Origin: Pseudidiomarina sp. CB1
Lineage (GTDB): Bacteria; Pseudomonadota; Gammaproteobacteria; Enterobacterales; Alteromonadaceae
Direction: 5' to 3'
DNA: 64,000 nt
Assembly: GCF_024752025.1 (NCBI RefSeq)
Contig: NZ_JANTPU010000001.1
Coordinates: 1,612,001 to 1,676,000, forward strand
Part shown: piece after piece, positions 19,098 to 28,018 of the stretch
Numbering within the stretch: position 1 is the stretch's first letter
Layout of the letters: every line of letters starts with the position of its first letter
Notes under the pieces: model-generated
What the model was told of the DNA's origin: nothing
Databases searched by the model: none
Seen by the model: the letters and a program-made list of their open reading frames with translations, nothing else
Translations under genes and position numbers: made by a program

Positions 19098-19204
19098 TGG
19101 CAAAACAAACCTGGCAACGCCTCGGCTGGTTCCTCTTGCTTTGGCTTCTTGGCGTTGCCGCCGTCACTACCGTCGGATTGCTCATTCGCTGGGTGCTCCT
19201 CTGA
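19097..19204 (+). CDS. DUF2474-family small subunit of the bd oxidase (35 residues)
   Basis: The ATG overlaps the cioB stop as TAATG. The 35-residue product begins MAKQTWQRLGWFLLLW and is a single transmembrane helix with a short basic N-terminus, ending after GLLIRWVLL. This is the typical size, position and sequence pattern of DUF2474 proteins found after CIO-type bd oxidases, comparable in role to CydX of E. coli. It is short enough for automated callers to miss. Confidence 0.85.
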   Translation: MAKQTWQRLGWFLLLWLLGVAAVTTVGLLIRWVLL

Positions 19205-19220
19205 AATTAAGTCATAATCT

Positions 19221-19268
19221 TTGACAGGTCTCTCAAACGAATCTAAGCTGTTACTAAAACAGTAACAG
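19221..19268 (+). promoter_or_regulatory. Promoter with embedded palindromic operator for the toxin-antitoxin pair
   Basis: TTGACA at 19221 is followed after 17 bp by TAAGCT at 19244 as a weak -10 element. A perfect inverted repeat, CTGTTACT-N5-AGTAACAG (19248-19268), overlaps the -10 and start region. That position fits autorepression by the HigA-like antitoxin. Confidence 0.6.
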
Positions 19269-19282
19269 GCATGGAGGCCTCT

Positions 19283-19570
19283 ATGATTCGATCATTTAAG
19301 TCGAATAAGCTACGGATCTTTTTCGAGGAAGGTGATTCATCAGCTATCGAGTTTGAAGGGCTAGCATTAATCGAAGTCGCGGATATTCTTTTCGACTTGA
19401 ACGATCTAAACTTCTCATTCGAAGACTTTCAAAGGGTGTGGCACGTTCGCTTCTACGGTTCATTTTACAGCGTTAGTGTGACCGTTAACGGTGTGGAGCC
19501 ATGCGGTTCTATCTCTTTCAATTACCAAGACACTGATGTTTTTGAAGTTGATTATTACGTGGAGTTGTAA
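19283..19570 (+). CDS. HigB-like (RelE-superfamily) toxin, divergent
   Basis: 95 residues from ATG 19283, chosen because GGAGG lies 5 nt upstream (an earlier ATG at 19271 overlaps that ribosome site). The start MIRSFKSNKLRIFFEEG and the end (VTVNG, ISFNYQDTDVFEVDYY) follow the HigB/GraT layout, in which the toxin gene precedes the antitoxin gene. RelE-fold HigB toxins cut mRNA on the ribosome. The middle is quite diverged, and the usual basic residues before WSI are weak (VWHVRFYGSFYSVSV), so activity is uncertain. The antitoxin gene begins 2 nt after the stop. Confidence 0.65.
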   Translation: MIRSFKSNKLRIFFEEGDSSAIEFEGLALIEVADILFDLNDLNFSFEDFQRVWHVRFYGSFYSVSVTVNGVEPCGSISFNYQDTDVFEVDYYVEL

Positions 19571-19572
19571 CG

Positions 19573-19878
19573 ATGCAAAATTACAAAGCTTCAGCTAATT
19601 TACCAATAAGTCACCCGGGGCAATTATTTAAACGGCGTTTCTTACAACGCTATAATATTAGTGTTACTGATGCTGCGAAAAAAATGCATATGAACCGATC
19701 GCAACTATCGCGTTTCTTAAACGGTCACGATACGGTAACCGTAACGCTAGCGCAGAAGCTTGAGGTTGCGACAGGTGTCTCCGCAGAATACTGGCTCACG
19801 CGCCAAGCTCAGTTCAGTCTACAGCAGGCACAACAGCAGTCACGGAAGGTCGAGGCTGAACCTTTACTGCCGGTTTAG
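19573..19878 (+). CDS. HigA-family antitoxin (XRE helix-turn-helix)
   Basis: 101 residues. SHPGQLFKRRFLQRYNISVTDAAKKMHMNR... shows the HigA start (HPG-x-L-x-x-x-F-L), then the HTH (SQLSRFLNGHDTVTVTLAQKLEVATG) and the EYWLTRQAQFSLQQA motif close to the family's EFWLNLQ. It should neutralise the upstream toxin and repress the promoter at 19221-19268. The gene ends 7 bp from the end of convergent pheA. Confidence 0.88.
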   Translation: MQNYKASANLPISHPGQLFKRRFLQRYNISVTDAAKKMHMNRSQLSRFLNGHDTVTVTLAQKLEVATGVSAEYWLTRQAQFSLQQAQQQSRKVEAEPLLPV

Positions 19879-19884
19879 CAAGGT

Positions 19885-20700
19885 TTAGCCAGCGGCCGGA
19901 TAACTCCCCAAGACGAGCACCTTATTGCGTAGCTGAATCAGCGTTAGCGCGGCGCGAATCGCGCTGTCGTCGCGATGACCTTCGCATTCGATGTAGAAGT
20001 GGTATTGCCCGAATTTCTGCCCGGTCGGACGCGAAACCAGAGAGGTAAGGTTCACGCGGTAGGCGGCAAATACTTGCAGGTGTTCAACCAATAGACCTGG
20101 ATGATCGGTATCGTCAATGATCAGTAGTGAGGTTTTGTAGTTCACGTCTGCTTGCGGCGCTTCATGTTCGCCGCGCGGTTCGCGCACAGCAACAAAGCGC
20201 GTTTCGTTGTGCGCATAGTCGGTAATGTCGTGCTCAACATGCATGAAGCTGTGCTCGCCCAGACAGTGCTCCGGCACCACGGCTGCCGCCGGTTCGCGAC
20301 TTTGCTGCAGCAATTGCAGCGCTTCGCTGTTGCTAGCGGTATTCATAATCGGCACGTTGTAACGGCTCAAACAATCGCTGCACTGCCCTTGTGCGACAAA
20401 CTGTGCGTAGATTTTTTCGGGCTGCGGATGGTTCGCTACCAGTGAAAAGCGCACCGGAATACTCAACTCACCGACAATCTCCAACGGCCGCTTTACAAAG
20501 GTGTCTATCACCGGTGATACCATGCCTTCGACAATGTTTTCGATGGGCACCACAGCGAGATCAGCGTCTTGCGGTAACGCTTTCAAAACGCGCGCTAAAG
20601 CTGGGTAGAACGCTAACGTATAATCGTTTAACTGCCGGCCAAATTCACAGGCGGCAAGTTCGGAAAAGGTACCGGCGGGGCCCAATGTAGCAATGCGCAT
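19885..20700 (-). CDS. pheA: Prephenate dehydratase (monofunctional, with ACT domain)
   Basis: 271 residues. It starts with the PDT fold MRIATLGPAGTFSE and VVPIENIVEGMV. The catalytic TRF motif is present in HNETRFVAV, and a C-terminal ACT regulatory domain follows (HPGLLVEHLQVFAAYRVNLTSLVSRP, FYIECEGH). It converts prephenate to phenylpyruvate for phenylalanine synthesis. There is no chorismate mutase domain, unlike E. coli PheA. The ESRP-type Phe-binding signature is modified to LVSRPTG, still recognisable. It lies 60 bp downstream of the acyltransferase gene, on the same strand. Confidence 0.9.
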   Translation of the reverse strand: MRIATLGPAGTFSELAACEFGRQLNDYTLAFYPALARVLKALPQDADLAVVPIENIVEGMVSPVIDTFVKRPLEIVGELSIPVRFSLVANHPQPEKIYAQFVAQGQCSDCLSRYNVPIMNTASNSEALQLLQQSREPAAAVVPEHCLGEHSFMHVEHDITDYAHNETRFVAVREPRGEHEAPQADVNYKTSLLIIDDTDHPGLLVEHLQVFAAYRVNLTSLVSRPTGQKFGQYHFYIECEGHRDDSAIRAALTLIQLRNKVLVLGSYPAAG

Positions 20701-20760
20701 TTACAATCTCGAGGTTCGCTGAAAACTACCTCTTAAGGTAAACAGGAACGCTCACGATTG

Positions 20761-22497
20761 CTAGTGCTGCGACACCGCGTTTTGCAAGTAACGCTGCTTA
20801 CGACGCGGTTTAAGTTGGTGCAAGTCCACAATAAGTAATGCATCGATGCTGTTATTAAAGGCCGGATCGACACTAAAGCAAGCAAACTGTACGCCGCCGG
20901 GTTCGCAAAGTTCACTGTACTGTTTAAACAGAGGTGGGAGTTTAACGTCTAGATGCTGCAGCTGTGCTTTCAGTGTTTGCCGGTCCTGCGCATAGTCACG
21001 GTGCTCGAAAAGCGCAGCTAACCACTGTTCTTCTTGGGGGGTGTAAATGAACGGCTGGTTGGGGGTAGCCACCTCTTGCAACGGCGGAAACCATTGTTGA
21101 TAAAACCACACGATCATGGCTTGAGCGGCGCGCGGAAACTCACCTGATAAGCTTACTGGTCCAAACAAATAACGCACCCTAGGATGCTTTTGCACATAGG
21201 CACCGATGCCCTGCCACAAGTAGTCCAAGCTGTAGCGATTGCGGTATTGCGGCTGAATAAAACTGCGCCCCAATTCCATACCCTGTACAAGATAGCGCTC
21301 CATGGTCGGCTTAAATTGAAACAGACTCGCGGTGTACAAGCTCTCATAGCTTTGCGGAGTCGTCATGCGCGCCACTGGCGCCAAACGGTAGCTGCCAGCG
21401 ATTTCCATCGCGTGGGCATCCCATAGCAATAAATGACTAAACTGCACGTCGTAACGATCCAAATCGCGGCGCTGCCCCGTACCCTCGCCGATGGCACGAA
21501 AGGTTAGCTCGCGCACGCGGCCTAGTTCGCGCATGAGTGGACAATCTGTCCGATAGTCAGTGAAGTACAGATCTTTGCCATCTGGTGTTGTTACCAAGTA
21601 GTCGCAGTCGTGCAAGGCATCACGCAACGCCAAACGTGGTTCAGCGAGCGCAATGCCTTGCTCGGTTGGGAACATACCTGACTTGCCGCTACCAACACGA
21701 TACAAGTGTTTGCGCAGCATATGCACACGGTTTTTCAAGGTGAGATCGGTGCGGTGGTGATGGCGATAGGCAATACAACGACCAATACGAAAATGCAGCA
21801 CGCCCGCACGCTGCCGAAACATTTCTTCCACCAGTAACAACGTCGACAGTGGCTTGTACATCATCGACGAAGCGTAAAAGCTCCAAGAATTACGGCCATC
21901 GACATGGATCGGCAGAATAGGCGCTTGTGCTTTGTCAGCGATACGCAAAAAGCCGCTTTCCCAACGGGTATCACGTACCCCCTGCGGACGTAAGCGTGAA
22001 ACTTCGCCAGCGGGGAACACGATCACCGCTTTGTCTTCGGCAAGATGCTCATGTATTGCTTTAATTTGCTGCCGCCCCGCGCGCCCACCCATATTGGTAA
22101 TAGGCAGTAGCATCGGGCGCAGTGGCTCAAGGCTCCACAACATATCGTTAGCGATGACTTTAACGTCAGGCCGCACTTCGGCCACCAGTTTAAGTAGCGC
22201 CACGCCATCGAGTGAACCAATCGGGTGGTTGGCAATGATAACGACTTTACCGTGGCTAGGAATATGCTCGCGTTCACGATCCGCAACAGTGTAGCGAAAC
22301 TCAAAATAATCCAGCACCTGCTCCACAAAGTCACGACCACGTAAGTGTCCATATTCAACGGTGAATTTACGCAGTTCATCGGCATGTAATAGACGCTTCA
22401 GGAGCTTACTGACGGGGCGCTTCAACCAAGGGGCAACCGCTGGGTGATGCAGCATCGGAGGCAGTTTTTGTTGGATCAGTTGGTCAACATTTAACAT
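20761..22497 (-). CDS. Bifunctional acyltransferase, OlsF-like (PlsC domain + OlsB/GNAT-like domain)
   Basis: 578 residues. Residues about 75-260 form a PlsC-type acyltransferase whose HxxxxD motif is replaced by NHPIGSLDG, with FPAGEVSRL further on. Residues about 300-540 match the haemolysin/OlsB-like N-acyltransferase fold (YFTDYRTD, GRVRELTFRAIGEGTG, ELGRSFIQPQYR, LFGPVSLS). This two-domain order is that of OlsF, which makes ornithine lipid in some gammaproteobacteria: the C-terminal domain N-acylates ornithine, and the N-terminal domain adds the second fatty acid. The substrate is inferred from architecture. Confidence 0.65.
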   Translation of the reverse strand: MLNVDQLIQQKLPPMLHHPAVAPWLKRPVSKLLKRLLHADELRKFTVEYGHLRGRDFVEQVLDYFEFRYTVADREREHIPSHGKVVIIANHPIGSLDGVALLKLVAEVRPDVKVIANDMLWSLEPLRPMLLPITNMGGRAGRQQIKAIHEHLAEDKAVIVFPAGEVSRLRPQGVRDTRWESGFLRIADKAQAPILPIHVDGRNSWSFYASSMMYKPLSTLLLVEEMFRQRAGVLHFRIGRCIAYRHHHRTDLTLKNRVHMLRKHLYRVGSGKSGMFPTEQGIALAEPRLALRDALHDCDYLVTTPDGKDLYFTDYRTDCPLMRELGRVRELTFRAIGEGTGQRRDLDRYDVQFSHLLLWDAHAMEIAGSYRLAPVARMTTPQSYESLYTASLFQFKPTMERYLVQGMELGRSFIQPQYRNRYSLDYLWQGIGAYVQKHPRVRYLFGPVSLSGEFPRAAQAMIVWFYQQWFPPLQEVATPNQPFIYTPQEEQWLAALFEHRDYAQDRQTLKAQLQHLDVKLPPLFKQYSELCEPGGVQFACFSVDPAFNNSIDALLIVDLHQLKPRRKQRYLQNAVSQH

Positions 22498-22672
22498 GGC
22501 TACCTTGTTGCGCAGGGCGCTGTGAAAACAACGCTAGCTTGCCGAAGGTCGATGACAGTTATGTGTTAGGGTGATGAATATTTTGTGACAAGCCTTTCGA
22601 TAATAGTGACGAAAAAAGATCCGTTTTAGCCTAAGCTGAGTTTCTATTAAGTCGTTTTACAGGAACTTACTT

Positions 22673-24028
22673 ATGTCATCATTACGTCGCTTTGCCGCTG
22701 GTTTTGTTTTGCTGTTCACCAGCGCTTGCGCCCATAGCTTGTCGACCGTTAACGCTGACACAGTCGTCCGCAACGTAAACGTGATTGTGTGGAAAGACCA
22801 ACAAGCGCAGATTATCCCGCAGCAATCGATTGCCATTCGTGATGGCAACATTGTCGCCGTTGACGCTGATTTAGCCGTTTCGGAAACAGCAAAAGTTATC
22901 GACGGGAATAACGGTTACGTTATTGCTGGCTTCACCGAAATGCATGGCCACGTGCCGGCAGCGGTCAGCTTTGGCGACATGCCCGCGCGCTATGCCAACG
23001 ACATGCTGTATTTGTATATCGCCAATGGTGTTACCACTGTGCGTGGCATGCTCGGCTATACCAACCAGCTACAACTAAAAGAAGACATCGCCTTGGGTCA
23101 GCGTATGGGGCCCACCTTAGTTCTCGCCGGGCCAAGCTTTAACGGCAACACCGTCGAGTCACCCGAACAAGCCGCACAGCGGGTACAGGAACATGTCGCT
23201 GAAGGTTGGGACTTACTGAAGATTCATCCGGGGTTGGAACTCGAAGAATACCGTGCAGTTGCTGCCGCAGCACGTGAGGCAGGCATTGATTTTGCTGGCC
23301 ATGTGCCAGCCGAGGTTGGCGTTAATGTGGCAATGGCTGAGGGACAGCGCACCATCGACCATCTCGACGGCTACCTGCGCTTTGTCGATGCCATTGATCG
23401 CCCAGTGACGGAAAAAGAGTTATCTCAACTGGTCGACATGACGGTAACAAGCGGCATGACTGTGGTTCCCACTCAAGCGCTGTGGGCTACGCTCATTGGT
23501 GCCGGTGACGCTGATGCGCTTGCCACATACCCAGAGCTCGATTTGGTTCCTGAACCGGTACGAGAGGGCTGGCTCAGTTACTATCCAAACCAAGCCTCGA
23601 GCTACTTTAATACAGAACATGCAACCGTACAGCAAGAAAACCGCCAACGACTGTTAAGAGCTCTGTACGACGGTGGCGCTAGCATTGTGTTCGGCACCGA
23701 CGCACCACAGCTCTTTAGCGTGCCCGGCTTTTCAATTCACCATGAAATTCGTTACATGCAAGATGCAGGCATGTCATTGGAAGCGATTTACTACACCGCA
23801 ACTGCGGCGGCCGCTGAGTATTTCGACAACAGCCATGATTTAAAGGTGGGCCACGTCGCACCAGGCTACCAGGCGGACTTTATGTTGCTGCGTGACAACC
23901 CGTTAGCATCGGCAAAGGCCTTGCGCGAACCCACAGGCGTAATGGTGCGCGGCCAATGGCTTGACCGCGCCAGCATTGATGCAAAGCTGAACGAGATTCG
24001 CGCGGCTTATGCAGCAACTAATGATTAA
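22673..24028 (+). CDS. Secreted amidohydrolase-superfamily protein (imidazolonepropionase-like)
   Basis: 451 residues with a signal peptide (about 1-28). The metal-dependent hydrolase barrel has HxH in TEMHGHVP, a later histidine in DFAGHVPAEV, further ligand-region residues in TIDHLDGYL and the catalytic Asp in VFGTDAPQL. The end (GYQADFMLLRDNPL) is typical of the imidazolonepropionase-related amidohydrolases seen in many marine bacteria, for which peptide or cyclic-amide hydrolysis is proposed. Its last 11 bp overlap the convergent amidase-fusion gene. The substrate is unknown. Confidence 0.8.
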   Translation: MSSLRRFAAGFVLLFTSACAHSLSTVNADTVVRNVNVIVWKDQQAQIIPQQSIAIRDGNIVAVDADLAVSETAKVIDGNNGYVIAGFTEMHGHVPAAVSFGDMPARYANDMLYLYIANGVTTVRGMLGYTNQLQLKEDIALGQRMGPTLVLAGPSFNGNTVESPEQAAQRVQEHVAEGWDLLKIHPGLELEEYRAVAAAAREAGIDFAGHVPAEVGVNVAMAEGQRTIDHLDGYLRFVDAIDRPVTEKELSQLVDMTVTSGMTVVPTQALWATLIGAGDADALATYPELDLVPEPVREGWLSYYPNQASSYFNTEHATVQQENRQRLLRALYDGGASIVFGTDAPQLFSVPGFSIHHEIRYMQDAGMSLEAIYYTATAAAAEYFDNSHDLKVGHVAPGYQADFMLLRDNPLASAKALREPTGVMVRGQWLDRASIDAKLNEIRAAYAATND

Positions 24029-26501
24029 GCACTGCCTCGTAGACGCCGGTAATCACGCTGCCGTAATTACCGGTTTCGAACTGCTTACCCAAAAATTCAT
24101 AGCCATCACCTTCTTCGACGATCGGCGTATGGCGTGCATTGGTCAGCAAAATAATACCGAGATCAAGCGCTGGATCGATAACTGTCGCAGTGCCGGTCCA
24201 GCCGGTATGGCCGAAGGCTTGATGGCTCGCATACGGCCCAAAGTGCCAACGCGTTTCGCCATCGGCAGCGCGGCGCCAGCCTAAGCCAAAGCTGCGGTCG
24301 CGGGCGTGGGGTGCCGTGAAGATGTCGAGTACACTCTCTTCAAACAAGTGCACATTGCCGTAGCCACCGCCGTTTAACAGTGTCTGCACCAACACCGCGA
24401 GATCGGGGCCGGTAGAAAACAGACCTGCGTGGCCAGCAACACCTTCCATTGAATAAAACGCCTTCTCGTCATGCACTTCGCCTTGCAAGGTGTAGGTACG
24501 TATCCCTGGGAATTCAACACGTCCGCCGCGGCTGTTACCATTCAATTCAGTTGCAGCGAACTCACTTGGCAGGCGGCCCTTGCGCAAAGGCGTAAACAGG
24601 GTGTTGTGCAGATCAAGTGGTGCGTAAATATGCTGTTCCACGTACTGATCCAGAGGCATGCCCGCAATACGCTCAACGATGGTACCTAATAATTTAAAGC
24701 CGGTATCGCTGTAGGTCGCCTGTATGCCATTGCCCACTTTAAACGGCACTTTGGTGGCGATAAGGCGTTGCGTTTTTTCTTTGTCGCGTGAGTAAAACAG
24801 TTTGCCGAGCTTATTCTCTGGATCAAAGAAATGCACTTGCGGACCGTAACCCGACTGATGATTCAATAAATCACGGACGCGGCGTGCTTCACGCCCTTGT
24901 CCACGGTATTCCGGCAAATAGTGATAGATAGGTGCGTTCACGTCGAGCAAACCACGCTCGACCAAATGCATCATCGCCATCGCGGTCGCAAAGGACTTGG
25001 TATTCGAGGCGACATCAAAACCCGTGTTCAGCGTCATTGGTGTTGGTGCTGCTAACGGTTCGCCATTTTCATCGTAACGCTTAGCATAGCCATAGGCCGT
25101 TTGTTTAATGATCTTGCCATCTTTGACGACCACCAATACGGCGCCGGGAAATCCGTCGGCAATGTCTTGTTCAATCAGTTCGTCGACTTTTCGGAAGGCA
25201 TTGCGATACTCAGCGGTGGCGTCTATCAATGTCGGATAAGGGATCTGCACCCGTAGCTGCGCGCCTTCAGGCTGCAACGACTTCACGTACAAGGTGTTGA
25301 GTCCGTCTTCGGTGCGGCGCTGCAGTGAATAATTATAGGTTTTATCACCTTGTAGCGGTGTCGCTAAGTTTAACGTTTCACCATTAATTTGAATTTCGGC
25401 CGTCACGTCTTGCTCTGCCGACAGAGTGATTTCGCTGCGTCCAGCGTAAGCTTTAAAACGCAATTTATCGTTGACCCATTCGCGACTCGAACGTTGTACT
25501 TCTGGCTCTGGGAAAACGGCATCGATTTGCCCTTGTTTTACCTTTGCGACCTTCGCACTCTCCGCCGCATTCTCCGCCGCATTCTCCGCCACATTCTCGG
25601 TTTGGTAGCGTTGCCACAACGGTTCGAGTTGCTCAGGGAAGTAGCGCTCCAGCAACGCAAAAACAGCGGCAGTGGTTTGACTGTCGTTCTTGGCGTTCAC
25701 ACTCCACGGCAAAAAATGCATCTGAAAGGCTGACAAGGCGCTGCGCGTTTGTTCATCAAACACACCGGTTTCAGTCACGCCGTAACCGTACGCTCTTAAT
25801 GCCGCCTGTAACAAGCCAATACGAACGGGCTGCTGGTTAAATTGCCGCCAATAGCGCGCTAAGGTGTCTTGCTCATACCAAGCGCCAACGCCCTGCTGGT
25901 AAAGCTGGTACCACGGAAAACGCGGACCTGGGTCGTTTTTGCGCATAAACGCAATATCGGAATGGCCCACCACCGCAGTAGGATGAATATCTGGGTGTCG
26001 CGCAAGAATTTCCTGCGACAGTTCAATCACCGCTTCAATCTGTGCAGGATCATAGTCAGGGAATGTACACAAGCGATTTTCGCCATGCTCGGCACGTGTT
26101 GCCTGCTGACTGGTGTCCCACTGACATTGCGGCACGTTGACAATCTCGATGCCAATCGACGTGTCATTGAGTTCCGTCCGACCTTGCCAATACGAATCCC
26201 CTGCATGCCACGCTCGCTCGCGCTCATCAACCAACTGATAGACATTGATCTCGTCTTCCGGATAGCTTGGGTCACCGCGCTCAGGCACAAGGTAGTGCGA
26301 ACTAAGCCCCTTGGGTTCTACTAAAACCCGTACGCTTTTTTCATAATCGATGGCCGTATAGTGCAGCACCAGAGACTTCACCCGATGGCTTTGGTTCGCC
26401 GACGGCATTTGTTCATAATCAGTGCTGCTACAACTGTTAAGCGCAAGCGCTGATACGGTGGCAATAAGGCCTAGTTTTACTGAGTTCGATAACGACTTCA
26501 T
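24018..26501 (-). CDS. Lipoprotein fusion: AmiD-type N-acetylmuramoyl-L-alanine amidase + peptidoglycan-binding + serine hydrolase
   Basis: 827 residues from the ATG at 26501, which overlaps the upstream stop as ATGA. The lipobox LNSC gives lipidated C24. Residues about 42-200 form an Amidase_2 domain with zinc ligands H47 (VLHYTA), H180 (VGHSD) and D190 (NDPGPRFPW). Residues 224-290 are a PG_binding_1-like domain. A short Glu-Asn-Ala repeat linker (302-318) follows. After a beta domain comes a beta-lactamase/DD-peptidase domain with S499-N-T-K502, YSD and GHTG motifs. AmiD cuts MurNAc-L-Ala bonds; the second domain may act on D-Ala-containing stem peptides. One polypeptide thus joins two murein activities. 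Confidence 0.88.
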   Translation of the reverse strand: MKSLSNSVKLGLIATVSALALNSCSSTDYEQMPSANQSHRVKSLVLHYTAIDYEKSVRVLVEPKGLSSHYLVPERGDPSYPEDEINVYQLVDERERAWHAGDSYWQGRTELNDTSIGIEIVNVPQCQWDTSQQATRAEHGENRLCTFPDYDPAQIEAVIELSQEILARHPDIHPTAVVGHSDIAFMRKNDPGPRFPWYQLYQQGVGAWYEQDTLARYWRQFNQQPVRIGLLQAALRAYGYGVTETGVFDEQTRSALSAFQMHFLPWSVNAKNDSQTTAAVFALLERYFPEQLEPLWQRYQTENVAENAAENAAESAKVAKVKQGQIDAVFPEPEVQRSSREWVNDKLRFKAYAGRSEITLSAEQDVTAEIQINGETLNLATPLQGDKTYNYSLQRRTEDGLNTLYVKSLQPEGAQLRVQIPYPTLIDATAEYRNAFRKVDELIEQDIADGFPGAVLVVVKDGKIIKQTAYGYAKRYDENGEPLAAPTPMTLNTGFDVASNTKSFATAMAMMHLVERGLLDVNAPIYHYLPEYRGQGREARRVRDLLNHQSGYGPQVHFFDPENKLGKLFYSRDKEKTQRLIATKVPFKVGNGIQATYSDTGFKLLGTIVERIAGMPLDQYVEQHIYAPLDLHNTLFTPLRKGRLPSEFAATELNGNSRGGRVEFPGIRTYTLQGEVHDEKAFYSMEGVAGHAGLFSTGPDLAVLVQTLLNGGGYGNVHLFEESVLDIFTAPHARDRSFGLGWRRAADGETRWHFGPYASHQAFGHTGWTGTATVIDPALDLGIILLTNARHTPIVEEGDGYEFLGKQFETGNYGSVITGVYEAVLNH
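25561..25596 (-). repeat. Three 12-bp in-frame tandem repeats coding the fusion-protein linker
   Basis: TCCGCCGCATTC, TCCGCCGCATTC and TCCGCCACATTC lie head to tail inside the amidase-hydrolase gene and encode Glu-Asn-(Val/Ala)-Ala units between the peptidoglycan-binding and later domains. Copy number could change by slippage without breaking the frame. Confidence 0.85.
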
Positions 26502-28018
26502 GATGCTTGGCAATGTTTCCGAATAAAATCTGCATGGCTCGGTAACTGCGCTACCGACTGTTTAAAAATACGTTGTACGGTTGCTAGATGCTGTTGCATC
26601 GTCGCGGCTGGCATTTGTTCGGCAATCGGATGAACCTGTGCAGGCGTTAAACCCTGTCCGTGGAACATCGAAAACCAGCTAATCTCATTAAAAAGCTCGT
26701 TATTACTGTTGCGAAAGATACTTGCGTTTTCGCGATACAAGTCGAGCCGTTCCCGTAATGAGTCAGGTATTTCCATATTGCGGCAATAACGCCAAAATTC
26801 CGAATCATCGCGGTCCGTAAGTTTGTAGTGACACATTACGAAATCGCGAATATTGGTAATTTCTTCTGCAGTATAGCGATTGAAAGCCTTGGCTCGCTCA
26901 GTCATATTCCCCTGCCCCGGCAACAAACTAATCAAGCGCATAATCCCAGATTGCGTAAGCTGCAATCCGGTCGACTCTAGCGGTTCAATGAAACCCGCGG
27001 ATAAACCAATAGCACAAACATTGTGTTTCCATGCTTCATCACGACGGCCGTTAATCCAGCGCAAGTGGTTCGCATTACTGTTAAAGTTGCCAATGGTTTC
27101 ACGGAATTCGCGTTCGGCTTTGTCACTATCAGTGAAGCGGCTAGAATACACCCAGCCCTCACCGGTACGGTGTTGTAACGGTATTTTCCAGCGCCAGCCT
27201 TCGTGGTGGGCAATCGAGCGGGTGTACGGCAAAATAGCCGCTGCGTCGTGTTCACCCGGCAATGCTACGGCACTGTCACAGGGCATCCACTTGCGCCAGT
27301 CGTGGTAACTTACGCCAAGGGTTTCACTGATTAGAAGTGCTTTAAACCCGCTGCAATCAATAAAAAAGTCGCCAGCAAGCTCGCCTTGTTTTTCTAACAT
27401 TAACGAGGCAATAGCGCCGTTGGGATGCTGCTTGGCGGTCTGCATCCGATCTTCAAGAGCGACGACACCTCTTGTCGTCGCGTACTTTTTCAAATAGCGT
27501 GCGTAAGCATGAGCATCGAAATGATAGGCATATTTGATATGCCCTAGCGGACTGCGTTTATCTGCAATCGGTCGCGTGAACTTGTGAGCTAAAGCAGCGC
27601 TCCATTCAAGGTTCAGCTCATGCAGTGGCATAGCATCGCCTGCCCCTACTTCACGTTCGTGGCGCAGATAGTAGTGGTGAAATGGCACGCCGTTGAGCGT
27701 GATCCCATAGGGACCAAACGGGTGCATGTATTCATCACCAATATTCTGCCAATTCTCAAACGCAATGCCTAACTTAAAACTGCCTTGCGTCTCACGTAAA
27801 AATTCATTCTCGTCGATTTGTAACAGTTGATTAAATTCGCGAATGCCTGGGATCGTGGCTTCGCCTACCGAGACTGTGCCTATCGCGGAAGACTCGACAA
27901 GCGTGATTTTATAATGCTTGCGATCAAGTACTTTGGAAAGTGCAGCGGCGGTCATCCATCCGGCCGAACCGCCTCCAAGAATGACGATGTGATAAGGCTG
28001 AATCATGGACGCATTCAC
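26498..28018 (-). CDS. Tryptophan-halogenase-family flavoprotein in a TonB-receptor operon
   Basis: 506 residues (an ATG four codons in, at 28006, is also possible). The N-terminal FAD motif is ILGGGSAGWMTAAAL. The WxWxIP signature appears as GWRWKIPL, and a lysine at the position expected for the halogenase catalytic Lys is K82 in GSFKLGIAFENW. Members next to TonB receptors occur widely in sugar-use loci of Xanthomonas, Caulobacter and marine bacteria, where their reaction is not settled. It lies between the receptor and the amidase fusion, 84 bp after the receptor stop and with an ATGA overlap downstream. Halogenation itself is unproven. Confidence 0.8.
   Translation of the reverse strand: MNASMIQPYHIVILGGGSAGWMTAAALSKVLDRKHYKITLVESSAIGTVSVGEATIPGIREFNQLLQIDENEFLRETQGSFKLGIAFENWQNIGDEYMHPFGPYGITLNGVPFHHYYLRHEREVGAGDAMPLHELNLEWSAALAHKFTRPIADKRSPLGHIKYAYHFDAHAYARYLKKYATTRGVVALEDRMQTAKQHPNGAIASLMLEKQGELAGDFFIDCSGFKALLISETLGVSYHDWRKWMPCDSAVALPGEHDAAAILPYTRSIAHHEGWRWKIPLQHRTGEGWVYSSRFTDSDKAEREFRETIGNFNSNANHLRWINGRRDEAWKHNVCAIGLSAGFIEPLESTGLQLTQSGIMRLISLLPGQGNMTERAKAFNRYTAEEITNIRDFVMCHYKLTDRDDSEFWRYCRNMEIPDSLRERLDLYRENASIFRNSNNELFNEISWFSMFHGQGLTPAQVHPIAEQMPAATMQQHLATVQRIFKQSVAQLPSHADFIRKHCQAS

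Noticed and set aside
26498-28018. A secondary-metabolite (halogenated product) cluster
   Set aside because: No synthase, NRPS, PKS or flavin reductase gene is nearby; the neighbours are a TonB receptor and murein hydrolases.
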